Source: Thioclava sp. SK-1
Lineage (GTDB): Bacteria > Pseudomonadota > Alphaproteobacteria > Rhodobacterales > Rhodobacteraceae
NCBI RefSeq assembly: GCF_001705665.1
Contig: NZ_MDHA01000040.1
Coordinates: 29,177-93,176, forward strand
Direction: 5' to 3'
Length of the DNA stretch: 64,000 nucleotides
A model generated the notes under the pieces. It saw only the letters and a program-made list of their open reading frames with translations, was not told the origin of the DNA and made no database searches. A program made the position numbers and the translations under genes. Positions 17,646 through 26,682 of the stretch are shown here, one piece after another. Each line of letters begins with the position of its first letter. Positions within the stretch are counted from its first letter, which is position 1.

Positions 17646-19607
17646 ATGGCTCGTTTTGCTACTTTGCGCGCCCTGCTGATGGGCAGCGCTGCGCTTTGCC
17701 TTGCGCCCTGCGCCCCGATGACCGCCTTTGCACAAGAGATGATCGCACTTGACGAAATTTCGGTGAATTCTGACCGCGCGGTCCAGACCGACACCGCCAC
17801 ACCAGTAACGGTGATCGATGCCGAAGAAATCGAAGGCCGTCAGGCCTCAACCATCGCCGAGCTGCTGGATTCTGTGCCCGGCGTCAATTTGGTGAATGGC
17901 ACCACGCCAGGGGGATCGGCGATCAATATCCGCGGGTTTGGCGCGATGTCGGGCACATACGGCAGCGACCAATCGGTGCAGATCATCGTTGATGGGGCGT
18001 CAACCGGTGCAGAGGAGCTGTATCGGATTGGCACGCAGCTTTATACTGACCCGGCGCTGTACAAACGCGCCGAAGTGATCCGTGGATCCGTTGGGACGTT
18101 TGAATATGGCTCGGGTGCGATTGGCGGCATGGTGTTGTTTGACACCAAGGATGCGTCGGATTTCACGAACGGGCAAAACGGCGTCGCAGCGCGGCAATAT
18201 CTGGGCTATAGCTCGGCCGGGGACGGCTTTGTCACTTCCACAACATTGGCATGGCAACCCGATGAAATGCTTGAGCTTTTGTTCAATTACACATGGCGCA
18301 CGCAAGATGATTATGACGATGGGAATGGTGATGAGGTCGGCAATACCGCCTCTACTTTGCCATCCTATCTGGCCAAGGCGAAACTGCATTTCGGCCAAGA
18401 TCGCGAACACAGCGTCACGCTTAGCTATTCGGACACGCAATCGTCGGACAAAGACGTGCCGTATAATCAGTTTTCCGATGCGGGCTGGTTTGGCAATGTG
18501 GACCGCGACATCCATTCCAAAACCGGCGTGTTGGCGTATAAATATGACAGCCTGTCCAATGATTTGATCAATGTGGATGTGATCGTCAGCCAGGCACAGC
18601 AAACCATTGATCAACAAAGCGCCACCGGGTCCAGCTCGGCGTTGTTGAATGCAGATCATGATTACAAAACCACCAAAGTCACGGTAAAAAATACGATGGA
18701 ATTTGACACTGGCGCGGCACAGCACCGGCTGCGCGCAGGGGTCGAATTCATCAACAAAGACCGTCAGGATGCGTCCTCGGCACCTGGTGGCGATGACCGC
18801 CGCAAGGCGATCTTCCTGGTGGATGATGTCACCTTTGGTGGGTTTACATTCTCGCCCGCGCTGCGGTTTGAAGACCAGCATATCGACGGCACGGATTACG
18901 GCTATGGCAGCTATGACAATGATGCGCTGATGGGCGGGGCATCGCTGCGCTATGCGTTTGACAATGGTCTGTCTGTCTTCGGCAGCTATGCCTATACCGA
19001 GGGTCTGCCGATTTTGGACGATCTGTCGACGGCGGCCTATATGTCGCAATCGCAAAAGGCCGAGACATGGGAGCTGGGCATGGCTTTTGCAGGACATGAT
19101 GTCTTTGCAGCCGGCGATGATCTTGCGCTGAAGCTGAATGCCTATCACACCGATGTGTCCGATATCACCGCCTATAGCGGCGTCTCGGATGTTGAGGTCC
19201 AAGGCATTGAAATCGAAGGGTCATACGCGGCGTCTTCGGGATATTTCGCAGATCTGAACGCCAGTTTTGCCAATGGATATAACCGCACAGCCGGTGCCAG
19301 CTCTGATTACTGGTCCCAGCAGCCTGCCGATCAGCTGCGCCTTGGGGTCGGACGGGTGTTCCAAGACAGCCTGCGCGTGAAATGGGAAGGCGTTTGGAAC
19401 CTGAAGATGGACCGCGCGGCGACGCCCACCGACGCCAGCTTTGTGCAGAATGTATCGATGGTCTACACGCCGCAGGGCGGTGTGTTGGACGGGTTGGAAA
19501 CCACCTTGGCCATCGAGAACCTGACTGACCAATATTACACGCCCCATCTTGCGACGCGCGCTGCGCCGGGTCGGACGCTCAAGGTCAGCCTTGCGAAAAC
19601 CTTCTAA
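17646..19607 (+). CDS. TonB-dependent outer-membrane receptor
   Basis: 653 aa. The signal peptide MARFATLRALLMGSAALC... ends near MTAFAQE. A short TonB-box-like stretch (IALDEISVNS) follows, then a plug domain (PVTVIDAEEIEGRQASTIAELLDSVPGVN; NIRGFG) and a C-terminal beta-barrel ending in Phe (TLKVSLAKTF), as outer-membrane proteins do. AGGAA lies upstream of the ATG. It imports a scarce chelate through the outer membrane, powered by TonB. The downstream PepSY/ApbE/flavoreductase genes suggest a ferric chelate rather than a sugar or cobalamin; the ligand is not readable. Confidence 0.92.
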   Translation: MARFATLRALLMGSAALCLAPCAPMTAFAQEMIALDEISVNSDRAVQTDTATPVTVIDAEEIEGRQASTIAELLDSVPGVNLVNGTTPGGSAINIRGFGAMSGTYGSDQSVQIIVDGASTGAEELYRIGTQLYTDPALYKRAEVIRGSVGTFEYGSGAIGGMVLFDTKDASDFTNGQNGVAARQYLGYSSAGDGFVTSTTLAWQPDEMLELLFNYTWRTQDDYDDGNGDEVGNTASTLPSYLAKAKLHFGQDREHSVTLSYSDTQSSDKDVPYNQFSDAGWFGNVDRDIHSKTGVLAYKYDSLSNDLINVDVIVSQAQQTIDQQSATGSSSALLNADHDYKTTKVTVKNTMEFDTGAAQHRLRAGVEFINKDRQDASSAPGGDDRRKAIFLVDDVTFGGFTFSPALRFEDQHIDGTDYGYGSYDNDALMGGASLRYAFDNGLSVFGSYAYTEGLPILDDLSTAAYMSQSQKAETWELGMAFAGHDVFAAGDDLALKLNAYHTDVSDITAYSGVSDVEVQGIEIEGSYAASSGYFADLNASFANGYNRTAGASSDYWSQQPADQLRLGVGRVFQDSLRVKWEGVWNLKMDRAATPTDASFVQNVSMVYTPQGGVLDGLETTLAIENLTDQYYTPHLATRAAPGRTLKVSLAKTF

Positions 19608-19621
19608 TCCCTGTGCAGTCC

Positions 19622-19638
19622 GGGGGCCGCGTGCCCCC
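19622..19638. terminator. Hairpin between TonB receptor and EF-hand gene
   Basis: GGGGGC (19622-19627), loop CGCGT, GCCCCC (19633-19638). There is no T-run, so it may be an mRNA-stabilising or attenuating stem that lets the receptor be made in excess of the downstream genes. Confidence 0.4.
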
Positions 19639-19672
19639 ACCCCATCCCATTCAATTTTATCGGAGACAACGC

Positions 19673-20230
19673 ATGCGTCACTCTCTTCTTCCGTTTCTTG
19701 CGGCCGGCCTGATGGCTGTGCCGGTGATGGCCCAGGAACAGGCCGGAAATGATCCCAAACCCGGCCTGGCCGGGGGCCATCGCAAGGCCGCCTTTATCGC
19801 CGCGCATGACACCGATGGTGATGGCGCCGTGGGGCTGGACGAATATAACGCCATCCGCAAAAAGCGCTTTTTTGACGCAGATGCCGATGGCGACGGGGCC
19901 TTGAACGAGGCAGAGTATGTCGCGGAGTTCCAATTGCGGCTGGATCAGCAATATGCCGATCAGGGCCGCACGCAAGGCGATGAACGCTATGCGGCGTCAA
20001 TGAAACAGGCGCATGTGCGCTTTGCCATTGTGGATCGCTCGCGCGACGGGTCGCTGTCATGGGCCGAACAACAGCTTGTGGCGGCGTCCTCTTTCAACGG
20101 GCATGATACCGATGAGAATGGCGTTGTGGATGCGGCTGACCCGAAGCCCGTGCGCGAGGATCAAGACGATCAGGACGGCCCAGACGCGACTGCTGACACG
20201 GCTTCGGCGTCAGATGAGGTCTCGAATTAA
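19673..20230 (+). CDS. Secreted EF-hand calcium-binding protein
   Basis: 185 aa with a Sec signal peptide (MRHSLLPFLAAGLMAVPVMA). Four EF-hand-like loops are visible: DTDGDGAVGLDE, DADADGDGALNE, DRSRDGSLSW and DTDENGVVDAAD; the first two and the fourth keep the Asp/Gly/Glu pattern. The CGGAG start is used in preference to an in-frame ATG at 19613. It lies inside the TonB operon and ends one base before the DUF2271 gene. A periplasmic calcium-sensing or scaffolding role is possible, but its function in this operon is unknown. Confidence 0.8.
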   Translation: MRHSLLPFLAAGLMAVPVMAQEQAGNDPKPGLAGGHRKAAFIAAHDTDGDGAVGLDEYNAIRKKRFFDADADGDGALNEAEYVAEFQLRLDQQYADQGRTQGDERYAASMKQAHVRFAIVDRSRDGSLSWAEQQLVAASSFNGHDTDENGVVDAADPKPVREDQDDQDGPDATADTASASDEVSN

Positions 20231-20758
20231 ATGCGGGCTGCGCGGCGTTTTTTAACCCTCGCAGCAGGCGCGGCACTTGCCCCTTGGACAGGCCAGGGGG
20301 CATTGGCCGCGCAGGTGCAGCTGGATGTCACCTTTCCACAGATTGATGCGGTCCCCTATTATCGCCCCTATCTGGTCGCTTGGCTGGAAACTCCGGCAGG
20401 GCCGCAGCGCACCGTTGCAACCTGGTATGACACCCGTTTGCGCGATGATATCGGCACGGGGTTTTTGAAAAACCTGCGCCATTGGTGGCGTGCCACGGGC
20501 AAGGATCTGGACCTGCCCATTGATGCCATTGCCGGTCCCACACGCGGCCCGGGCAGCCATGCGCTGATTTTGTCGGATCAGGCTGCGCCCTTGGCGGGGC
20601 TGGCACCGGGCCAATACACGCTGGCGGTTGAGGTCGCGCGCGAAGACGGCGGGTCCGATCTGGTGCGGCTGCCGTTCGATTGGACCGGGTCTGCGGTGGA
20701 TACCACGGCTCGGGGCGGGGCAGAGCTTTGCTCTGTGCGCCTGCGGATCACCCCCTAG
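20231..20758 (+). CDS. DUF2271 periplasmic protein
   Basis: 175 aa with a twin-Arg-like/Sec signal (MRAARRFLTLAAGAALAPWTGQGALAA). The mature part matches DUF2271: a beta-rich domain with YRPYLVAWLE, TVATWYDTR, and WWRATGKDLDLPIDAIAGPTR. It begins directly at the stop of the EF-hand gene. DUF2271 genes recur beside PepSY and ApbE genes in iron-uptake loci. A role in periplasmic ferric-chelate handling is inferred from that context only. Confidence 0.8.
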   Translation: MRAARRFLTLAAGAALAPWTGQGALAAQVQLDVTFPQIDAVPYYRPYLVAWLETPAGPQRTVATWYDTRLRDDIGTGFLKNLRHWWRATGKDLDLPIDAIAGPTRGPGSHALILSDQAAPLAGLAPGQYTLAVEVAREDGGSDLVRLPFDWTGSAVDTTARGGAELCSVRLRITP

Positions 20759-20759
20759 G

Positions 20760-21401
20760 ATGGGGGGCGTGGCGGATCATTCACATCCACGCGGCAGCCG
20801 CGGGTGGTGGCTGCACCACCTGCATGCGTGGCATTGGCTGACGGGGGCGGCCAGCCTGTCGATCCTGATCTTCTTTGCGCTGACGGGGATCTTGTTGAAC
20901 CATCCTGGCTGGGTGCCTGCCAACACCACGCGCGCCCAGCAGATGCTGACGGTGCCGGCGGATGTGATGTCCGCCGTGGCGGCTGCGCCGACCACGGGCA
21001 CCGGCCCGCTGCCGACCGCGCTGGCCCAATGGTTGCAGCACACGGCGGAACTGTCAGTGGCCGGACGGATGGCAGAGTATATCGGCACCGAAATCTGGAT
21101 TGATCTGCCCCGCCCCGGCGGCAATGGGCTGGTTGTGATGGATCGCAACACCGGTCAGGTTGAGGTTGAGCAGACCCGAAATGGCTGGTTGGCCGTGGCG
21201 ATGGATTTGCACAAAGGCCGCGACAGTGGCGCAATCTGGTCCTTGATTATCGATGCTTTGGCGGTCTGTGTTCTGTTGTTCGGGTTCAGTGGCTTGGGGC
21301 TGTTGATCGCGCATGCTTCGGCCCGGCCTGCGACATGGCCGATGACACTGGGCGGCATCGCCCTGCCCGGTGTTTTGATCGTGCTATGTGTGCATCTATG
21401 A
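20760..21401 (+). CDS. PepSY-associated membrane protein
   Basis: 213 aa; the ATG lies 1 bp after the DUF2271 stop. The N-terminal helix carries conserved histidines (HHLHAWHWLTG, then TGILLNHPGW), a possible heme-binding pattern. A periplasmic PepSY-like domain follows (~50-140, GNGLVVMDRNTGQVEVE), then HKGR before a second helix and a short third. These proteins are thought to pass electrons across the inner membrane to reduce ferric chelates; here that fits ApbE and the flavoreductase. The start codon is slightly uncertain (GTG at 20769 is also possible). Confidence 0.8.
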   Translation: MGGVADHSHPRGSRGWWLHHLHAWHWLTGAASLSILIFFALTGILLNHPGWVPANTTRAQQMLTVPADVMSAVAAAPTTGTGPLPTALAQWLQHTAELSVAGRMAEYIGTEIWIDLPRPGGNGLVVMDRNTGQVEVEQTRNGWLAVAMDLHKGRDSGAIWSLIIDALAVCVLLFGFSGLGLLIAHASARPATWPMTLGGIALPGVLIVLCVHL

Positions 21402-22471
21402 CCGCGCCAACGCGCTATCGCGCGGCGGGGTTGTCCCCCTGTGATGCAACAACCTTTTCCGCTGCGCATGCCGCGCCGCTGGTGTTAATTGATCCCAGCA
21501 TACCGCGTGATATGGCCCAAAGCGGTATGACACGCGCAACGGCGCGCGGTCAAACCATGGGCAGCTTTTGGCGGGTGCATGTCTGGGGTGCGCCGTATCT
21601 GCCCGACCCGGCGCCGATCGTCGCACAAGCCTGTCACGACACGATTGCCCTGTTCAGCCCCTGGCGGCGCGACAGTGCATTGTCACGCTTTAACCATGCC
21701 GCGCGGGGATGGCATCAGGTGCCCGGCGATGTGCTGGCACTGTTGCGCCGCGCCATCGCGATCTGCGACGCAAGTCAGGGCCGCTTTGATCCAAGCCTGG
21801 GCCGGTTGAACGATCTGTGGGGCTTTGGCCCCTCTGGTCGCGTCACCCATCCGCCGGCACGCGGCGCACTCGCGCAGGCGCGCGCGGCATCGGGCCGGCA
21901 CCAATTGCGCATCCGCGACGATGGGTGTCTGTGGCAACCCGGCGGGCTGTGGCTGGATTTCGGCGGCATGGCCAAGGGCTGGGCCGTGGACCGCGCCAGC
22001 GCAATGCTGACAGCGGCCGGGTTGCACGTGCATCTTATCACCATCGGAGGAGAGGTCGCGGCCCATGGCCTGTCCCCCGAGGCCCAACCGTGGTGGATCG
22101 CGCTGGACGCTCCGCCCGGTGCAGATATGACGGCCATGCGTGTGGGGCTGCATCACGGCGCATTGGCCGGATCAGGTGATTGGGTGCGGCGCTGTGGCCC
22201 ATTGGATGGCGGCTGGTCACATACGCTTGATCCCGACACCGGACGGCCATGCACGGGGGCTGTGACGGCGGTTCATGTGGCCCATCCCAACGCCGCGCTG
22301 GCCGATGCCTGGGCAAGCGCCTTGATGGCAATGCCTGCGGATACGGTGCTGCGCGCCGCCGCCGATAATGATCTGTCGGCAGTGATATTGATGCGCCAAC
22401 CCGGTGGCGACGTGACGCGCCATCTGATCGGTCTGGACGCATGGCAGGAGGACAGCGGATGGATCTGTTGA
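21398..22471 (+). CDS. apbE: FAD:protein FMN transferase, ApbE family
   Basis: 357 aa; the ATG overlaps the PepSY stop (ATGA). ApbE joins FMN from FAD covalently to Thr/Ser of target proteins. Key motifs: GQTMGSFWRV, LDFGGMAKGWAVD (FAD/Mg-binding), HTLDPDTGRP, and the metal-binding HPNAALADAWASALM. Unusually, no signal peptide or lipobox is visible in the first 65 residues, whereas most ApbE proteins are periplasmic lipoproteins. The start could be further downstream (M near 21527), still without a signal. The flavin acceptor was not identified among the neighbours. Confidence 0.85.
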   Translation: MTAPTRYRAAGLSPCDATTFSAAHAAPLVLIDPSIPRDMAQSGMTRATARGQTMGSFWRVHVWGAPYLPDPAPIVAQACHDTIALFSPWRRDSALSRFNHAARGWHQVPGDVLALLRRAIAICDASQGRFDPSLGRLNDLWGFGPSGRVTHPPARGALAQARAASGRHQLRIRDDGCLWQPGGLWLDFGGMAKGWAVDRASAMLTAAGLHVHLITIGGEVAAHGLSPEAQPWWIALDAPPGADMTAMRVGLHHGALAGSGDWVRRCGPLDGGWSHTLDPDTGRPCTGAVTAVHVAHPNAALADAWASALMAMPADTVLRAAADNDLSAVILMRQPGGDVTRHLIGLDAWQEDSGWIC

Positions 22472-23733
22472 TCCTTAGCCCGGCGCGCCTTGTGCTGGCC
22501 GGGCTGATCGTGCTGGGCTGGACGGTGATCGTTTGGCGCGCAAGGGGGCGGTATGCGCGGGCGCCGGGCGATACGCTGCAGGCCGATCAGCTGGTGCTGT
22601 ATGCATCAAAGGGGGGGTTGGCCGCGCGGCTGGCGCAAGAGCTTGCCATGGCGCACGGGCTAAGCGCCCTGCCTTTGGGGCAGGTCACGCCGCAATGTCT
22701 GACGCGCCTGCGCCGGGCGTGGTTCATCGTGTCCACCGATGGTGATGGTGATGCGCCCGAAAATGCCCGCGCCTTTGCCCGCGCGGTGCAAACGGACGGC
22801 CCTGACACCGATCTGCGCCATCTGCACTATGCGATGCTGGCGTTGGGTGACAGTGGCTACCCCCGGTTTTGCGGCTTTGGCCGGCAATTGGATCATTGGC
22901 TGACGGGCTGCGGTGCGCGCCCGACCTTTCCACGCATCGAGGTCGATCGCGGCGCACCTGCCGATATTGCCCGCTGGCAAATGGCCACCACAGCCACCAC
23001 AGCAGCCAGCGCCAATACCGCGACATTGCGGCACCGCGAACGGATCAGCCCGCCATGCGATCTGGACGCGGTCTATCGCTTGGTGATCGACCCACCACCG
23101 GCAGTAACATGGTCGCCGGGCGCGATTTTGGATCTGGATCTGCACATGCCTGATGGCACGCCGGCGCAGCGCAGCTACTCTGTTGCGTCGCTGATGCAAA
23201 GCGGTGAGATAGAGCTGCTGATCCGCCATCGCCGCGATGCGCAGGGTCATCCGGGATTTGCCTGTGATTGGTTGACGCGGGGCCTGCCCATCGGGGGGCG
23301 GCTGGCGCTGCGCCTGCGCGCCGGGGGGCATGACAGGGCGCTGGCACATGCGCGGCGCAGGGATCGCCCCTTGTTGCTGATTGCCACCGGCACCGGGCTG
23401 GCCGCCGTTACTGGTCCGCTGCGCGCGCATCTGACCCAAAGCCGCGCGCCCGTTTGGCTGATCCATGCCGAGCGCCACGCCCCAATGATCCCCCATTTGG
23501 CGCTGCCCCAAGCCGGGCAGCTGCGCGTGGACACCGTCTTGTCACGCGCGAACCCGCCGCGCCGTTTGCCCGACTGGTTGCTGCAAGAGACCGACGCCTT
23601 GCGCAGCTTTTGCACCGATGGGGCCACGATCTTGATCGGCGGTGGACGCGCCCCCGGTCAGGCCATTTTGAACACGCTGACACAGATCCTGCCGCCGGGT
23701 GCGGCGGACGCGATCCTGACCGACCTTTACTGA
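22459..23733 (+). CDS. Membrane-anchored flavodoxin/NADPH-flavin reductase fusion
   Basis: 424 aa with a strong GCAGGAGGA start inside the 3' end of apbE. Layout: one N-terminal helix (LVLAGLIVLGWTVIVW), a flavodoxin-like domain (~45-170; LYASKGGLAARLAQEL, ALGDSGYPRFCGFG), and a ferredoxin-reductase FAD/NAD domain (RSYSVAS for FAD; LLIATGTGLAAVTGPLR for NAD(P)). This is the CysJ/sulfite reductase flavoprotein plan. It likely feeds electrons from cytoplasmic NADPH to the PepSY protein for iron reduction; the partnership is inferred from the operon. Confidence 0.83.
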   Translation: MDLLILSPARLVLAGLIVLGWTVIVWRARGRYARAPGDTLQADQLVLYASKGGLAARLAQELAMAHGLSALPLGQVTPQCLTRLRRAWFIVSTDGDGDAPENARAFARAVQTDGPDTDLRHLHYAMLALGDSGYPRFCGFGRQLDHWLTGCGARPTFPRIEVDRGAPADIARWQMATTATTAASANTATLRHRERISPPCDLDAVYRLVIDPPPAVTWSPGAILDLDLHMPDGTPAQRSYSVASLMQSGEIELLIRHRRDAQGHPGFACDWLTRGLPIGGRLALRLRAGGHDRALAHARRRDRPLLLIATGTGLAAVTGPLRAHLTQSRAPVWLIHAERHAPMIPHLALPQAGQLRVDTVLSRANPPRRLPDWLLQETDALRSFCTDGATILIGGGRAPGQAILNTLTQILPPGAADAILTDLY

Positions 23734-23752
23734 CATCATGAAAGGACAGCCC

Positions 23753-25150
23753 ATGCTGATATCGTCTTACCTGAAATGCACCACACTTGCCGCCACGCTG
23801 GCGTTTGTGCCATCTTTCATCGCGGCACAAACTGCCTTTGCACCGCCGACCGATTTCACCGGGCGGATGCAGATATCGTCCACCGACGATGGCGCGCCGA
23901 TCTTTCCGGGCAGCCGCGTCAGCCTGCGCGGCAGCGGCTATACGCCGGGCCAAAGCATCGTGTTGCAACGTGGCACACAGGTGTTGACGCAAACGCCGTT
24001 GCTGGTGGATGCGCAAGGCGCGGTGGCGTTTGAACTGTCGCTGCCCGATGATGCGGCTGTGGGCATGCACCCGGTTGTGATGCTGGGCCAGACGCCTGAT
24101 GCGACACAGATTTTGGATCTGAAAGTGTCCCCTGTGGTGGCGCTGCAAGGCGGTGATCGCTTTGACCAGATGGCGGTGACATCGCCCGTCGCGGGGCTGT
24201 ATCAGCTGGATTACAGCGCGAAATCCGGCGCGGTCTTTGTCACCGCATCGGCGTTTACCCCGCCACAATCCGCGCTGATGAAGCTGGACCCGACCACATT
24301 GCAGGTGCTGGCGCGCACCGATCCCGCCCCGTTCACCGCCGCGTTGAAATCGGGCAAGGGCGGACGGTTTGCCGATGGTCCTGTGGGTGTGTTTGGTATT
24401 GGTCTGGACGACAGCCGCGACCGGGTCTGGGTGACGAACACCCCCGCCAACAGCCTTGCGGTTTACGACAGCAATGACCTGTCCCTGATCAAGCAATTCC
24501 CTCAAGATGAGGTATATCACAGCCGTGAGGTTCTGGTGGATGAGGCCAATGGCCGCGTCTATGTGACCTCATCCGCGACGGCCAAAGTCTATGTATTTGA
24601 TGCGCAGACGTTGGAACCTGTGAAGATCATCGAAATTGACTCGACGCTGCGCGGCGAAGATTTCTATGTGATGAATATGGCCTTGGATGCCACGGGCGGG
24701 CGGATCTTTGTCTCTAGCCGCGCCACAAGCGAAGTCGCGGTGATCGACACCACTTTGGGCGAGGTCACGCAGGTTTTCGCAGTGCCCGATATGATCCATG
24801 CGACCGGCATTGCCTATGGCGACGGGCGGCTGTTTGTCGCCGGACAAGGGTCTGATAATCTGGCGATTATTGACCCAGCCGATACCAATGTCTTGTATAA
24901 TGTGCCCGTGGGTGCCGGTGCGCTTAGCGTGGTATATGACGATACAAACGGGCGTGCCTGGGTGGCCAATCGCGGGGCCGGGACGCTGACAGGCGTGGAT
25001 GCCGAAGGCAAGATTGTCGCGGTGCTTGATATTGGAAGCCTGCCCAATGATGTCGCCATCGGGCCAGATGGCGCGCTCTATACCACCAATAAATCGCGCG
25101 GCGCACAAGACGCCACCGGCGACCGCATCACGGTCATCCGCGCGAAATAA
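23753..25150 (+). CDS. YncE-like secreted beta-propeller protein
   Basis: 465 aa, start after AAAGGA, Sec signal (...LAATLAFVPSFIAAQ). An Ig-like N-terminal region (~25-130: GSRVSLRGSGYTPGQS) precedes a seven-bladed YVTN/YncE propeller whose repeats are visible as VWVTNTPANSLAVYD, VYVTSSATAKVYVFD and IFVSSRATSEVAVID. Enterobacterial YncE is iron-repressed beside a TonB receptor, which fits the last position in this TonB operon. Periplasmic location is expected; the ligand is unknown. Confidence 0.85.
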   Translation: MLISSYLKCTTLAATLAFVPSFIAAQTAFAPPTDFTGRMQISSTDDGAPIFPGSRVSLRGSGYTPGQSIVLQRGTQVLTQTPLLVDAQGAVAFELSLPDDAAVGMHPVVMLGQTPDATQILDLKVSPVVALQGGDRFDQMAVTSPVAGLYQLDYSAKSGAVFVTASAFTPPQSALMKLDPTTLQVLARTDPAPFTAALKSGKGGRFADGPVGVFGIGLDDSRDRVWVTNTPANSLAVYDSNDLSLIKQFPQDEVYHSREVLVDEANGRVYVTSSATAKVYVFDAQTLEPVKIIEIDSTLRGEDFYVMNMALDATGGRIFVSSRATSEVAVIDTTLGEVTQVFAVPDMIHATGIAYGDGRLFVAGQGSDNLAIIDPADTNVLYNVPVGAGALSVVYDDTNGRAWVANRGAGTLTGVDAEGKIVAVLDIGSLPNDVAIGPDGALYTTNKSRGAQDATGDRITVIRAK

Positions 25151-25162
25151 TCCCTATGCCAG

Positions 25163-25193
25163 CGGGTGGGGGCGCAGGCGCGTCCCCCCAACC
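25163..25193. terminator. GC-rich hairpin after the TonB operon
   Basis: GGGTGGGGGCGC and CGCGTCCCCCCAACCC form an imperfect stem just after the yncE stop. There is no T-run, so it is only a possible terminator between this operon and the convergent dehydrogenase genes. Confidence 0.35.
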
Positions 25194-25344
25194 CCCCGCG
25201 CGCGGAGCATGTGGCCGGGCATGGGCCACTGCGCGCTTAGCACCGGCTTTAAGAAAAGAATGGCTTATGGGACAATCGCCAAGGCAATGGGCCACATGGT
25301 GGTGGCCTGCACTGCCTTGGCGGATGTGTCATGCAGCGCGTGGA

Positions 25345-26679
25345 TCAGCGCGACGGCGCCTCCGACCAGATGATTTTGTCGCGCGCCCCCAAAGTGGCGC
25401 GTGCCTCGCTCACCTGCGCGGCCCCAATCGGTTCCGCCGCATTGCCCCAAGAATTGCGGATATAATTCAACACATCTGCAATATCTTGATCATCCATCTT
25501 CCATGCGAAAGACGGCATCCCCGCCCCGGTTGGCAACATATGGCTATGGGCGGCACGCGCCCCTACCAGCACTGCGCGGATCGGGTTGGTGGCATTCTCA
25601 CTTAACAAGGCATGATTGCCCGCAAAGCCGGGCGCCAGCGCCTTGATCCCTTCCCCCGACAGCCCATGACAGGCCGAACAGTTGACCTCATAGCTTTGCG
25701 CTGCCGCTTGCATCGCCGTATCGCTGGCAGGAATTGGTGCGGGTGCCACCGCAGGCGATCCGGGCAAAGATTTCAGATATTGCGCCACGGCCAGCAGGTC
25801 GTCCTGTGTCATATATTGGGTGGAATCCTCGACCGCTTCGGCCATGGGACCGGCGGCAAAGGCCACCCCATCTGACCCGGTTTTCAGATAGCGCGCCACA
25901 TCTTCTGTTGGGGTGTCACCCAAACCGACATGCGGGTTAGAGGTGATTTCCGGCGCAAACCAGCCATCCACCACCGCGCCTTGCATATGGCGCGATGCGA
26001 TCTCGCCGCCCAATGCATTGCGCGGCGTATGACAGGCGGAACAATGTCCCGGCCCCTCGACGATATAGGCGCCGCGGTTCCATTGGGGGGACTGCGTATC
26101 ATCGGGGGTAAAGCCGCTATTGTCGAAAAACAATGCGTTCCAACCCGCCATTGCCAGACGAATATTAAACGGGAAGGACATGCCCGCATCTTCATCGACA
26201 TTATGGCTGATCGGTGTCAGCGTCGACATATAGGCCCACAGATCATGCATGTCCTGATCGGTCAATTTGGCATAATCAGTGTAGGGCATCGCAGGATATA
26301 GCATCCCCTTTGATCCCTGCCCATGACGCATCGCGTTGAAAAAATCACGTTCGGTCATGGTGCCGATCCCGGTATCGGGGTCGGGCGTGATATTAGAGCT
26401 GACCAAGGTCCCGAACGGTGTCCCGACCTGATAGCCGCCGGCAAATTCGCCTGCATCACGGGTGTGACAGGCGGCGCAATCGCCCAGCCGCATGATGTAA
26501 TTTCCCCGCGCGATTGCGTCCTCATCATCGGTGGTGAATTCGGCCAGCGTGACCTGATCATCGGCCACCGCAGACCGGGAGGTATTAAGCGTTTTCCACG
26601 CCCAGCCCCCGCCCCCGATCAGGGCCAGAACAACCACGCCAGCGGTGATACGAAACGCAATATGTTGAATGGCTGACAT
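25345..26679 (-). CDS. Three-heme cytochrome c subunit of membrane dehydrogenase
   Basis: 444 aa with an N-terminal membrane anchor (FRITAGVVVLALIGGGGWAW) and three class I heme sites: CAACHTRD (~residue 68), CSACHTPRN (~214) and CSACHGLSG (~335). This is the electron-transfer subunit pattern of gluconate-2-dehydrogenase/alcohol-dehydrogenase complexes. It passes electrons from the flavin subunit to quinone or a terminal oxidase in the periplasm. It begins 3 bp after the GMC gene stop with GGAGG upstream, so it is co-translated. Length and heme count are normal. Confidence 0.9.
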   Translation of the reverse strand: MSAIQHIAFRITAGVVVLALIGGGGWAWKTLNTSRSAVADDQVTLAEFTTDDEDAIARGNYIMRLGDCAACHTRDAGEFAGGYQVGTPFGTLVSSNITPDPDTGIGTMTERDFFNAMRHGQGSKGMLYPAMPYTDYAKLTDQDMHDLWAYMSTLTPISHNVDEDAGMSFPFNIRLAMAGWNALFFDNSGFTPDDTQSPQWNRGAYIVEGPGHCSACHTPRNALGGEIASRHMQGAVVDGWFAPEITSNPHVGLGDTPTEDVARYLKTGSDGVAFAAGPMAEAVEDSTQYMTQDDLLAVAQYLKSLPGSPAVAPAPIPASDTAMQAAAQSYEVNCSACHGLSGEGIKALAPGFAGNHALLSENATNPIRAVLVGARAAHSHMLPTGAGMPSFAWKMDDQDIADVLNYIRNSWGNAAEPIGAAQVSEARATLGARDKIIWSEAPSR

Positions 26680-26682
26680 CTG

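Noticed and set aside
18000..19202. 400-aa minus-strand frame within the TonB receptor
   Set aside because: Antisense shadow in GC-rich DNA; no motif and the plus strand has a full receptor.
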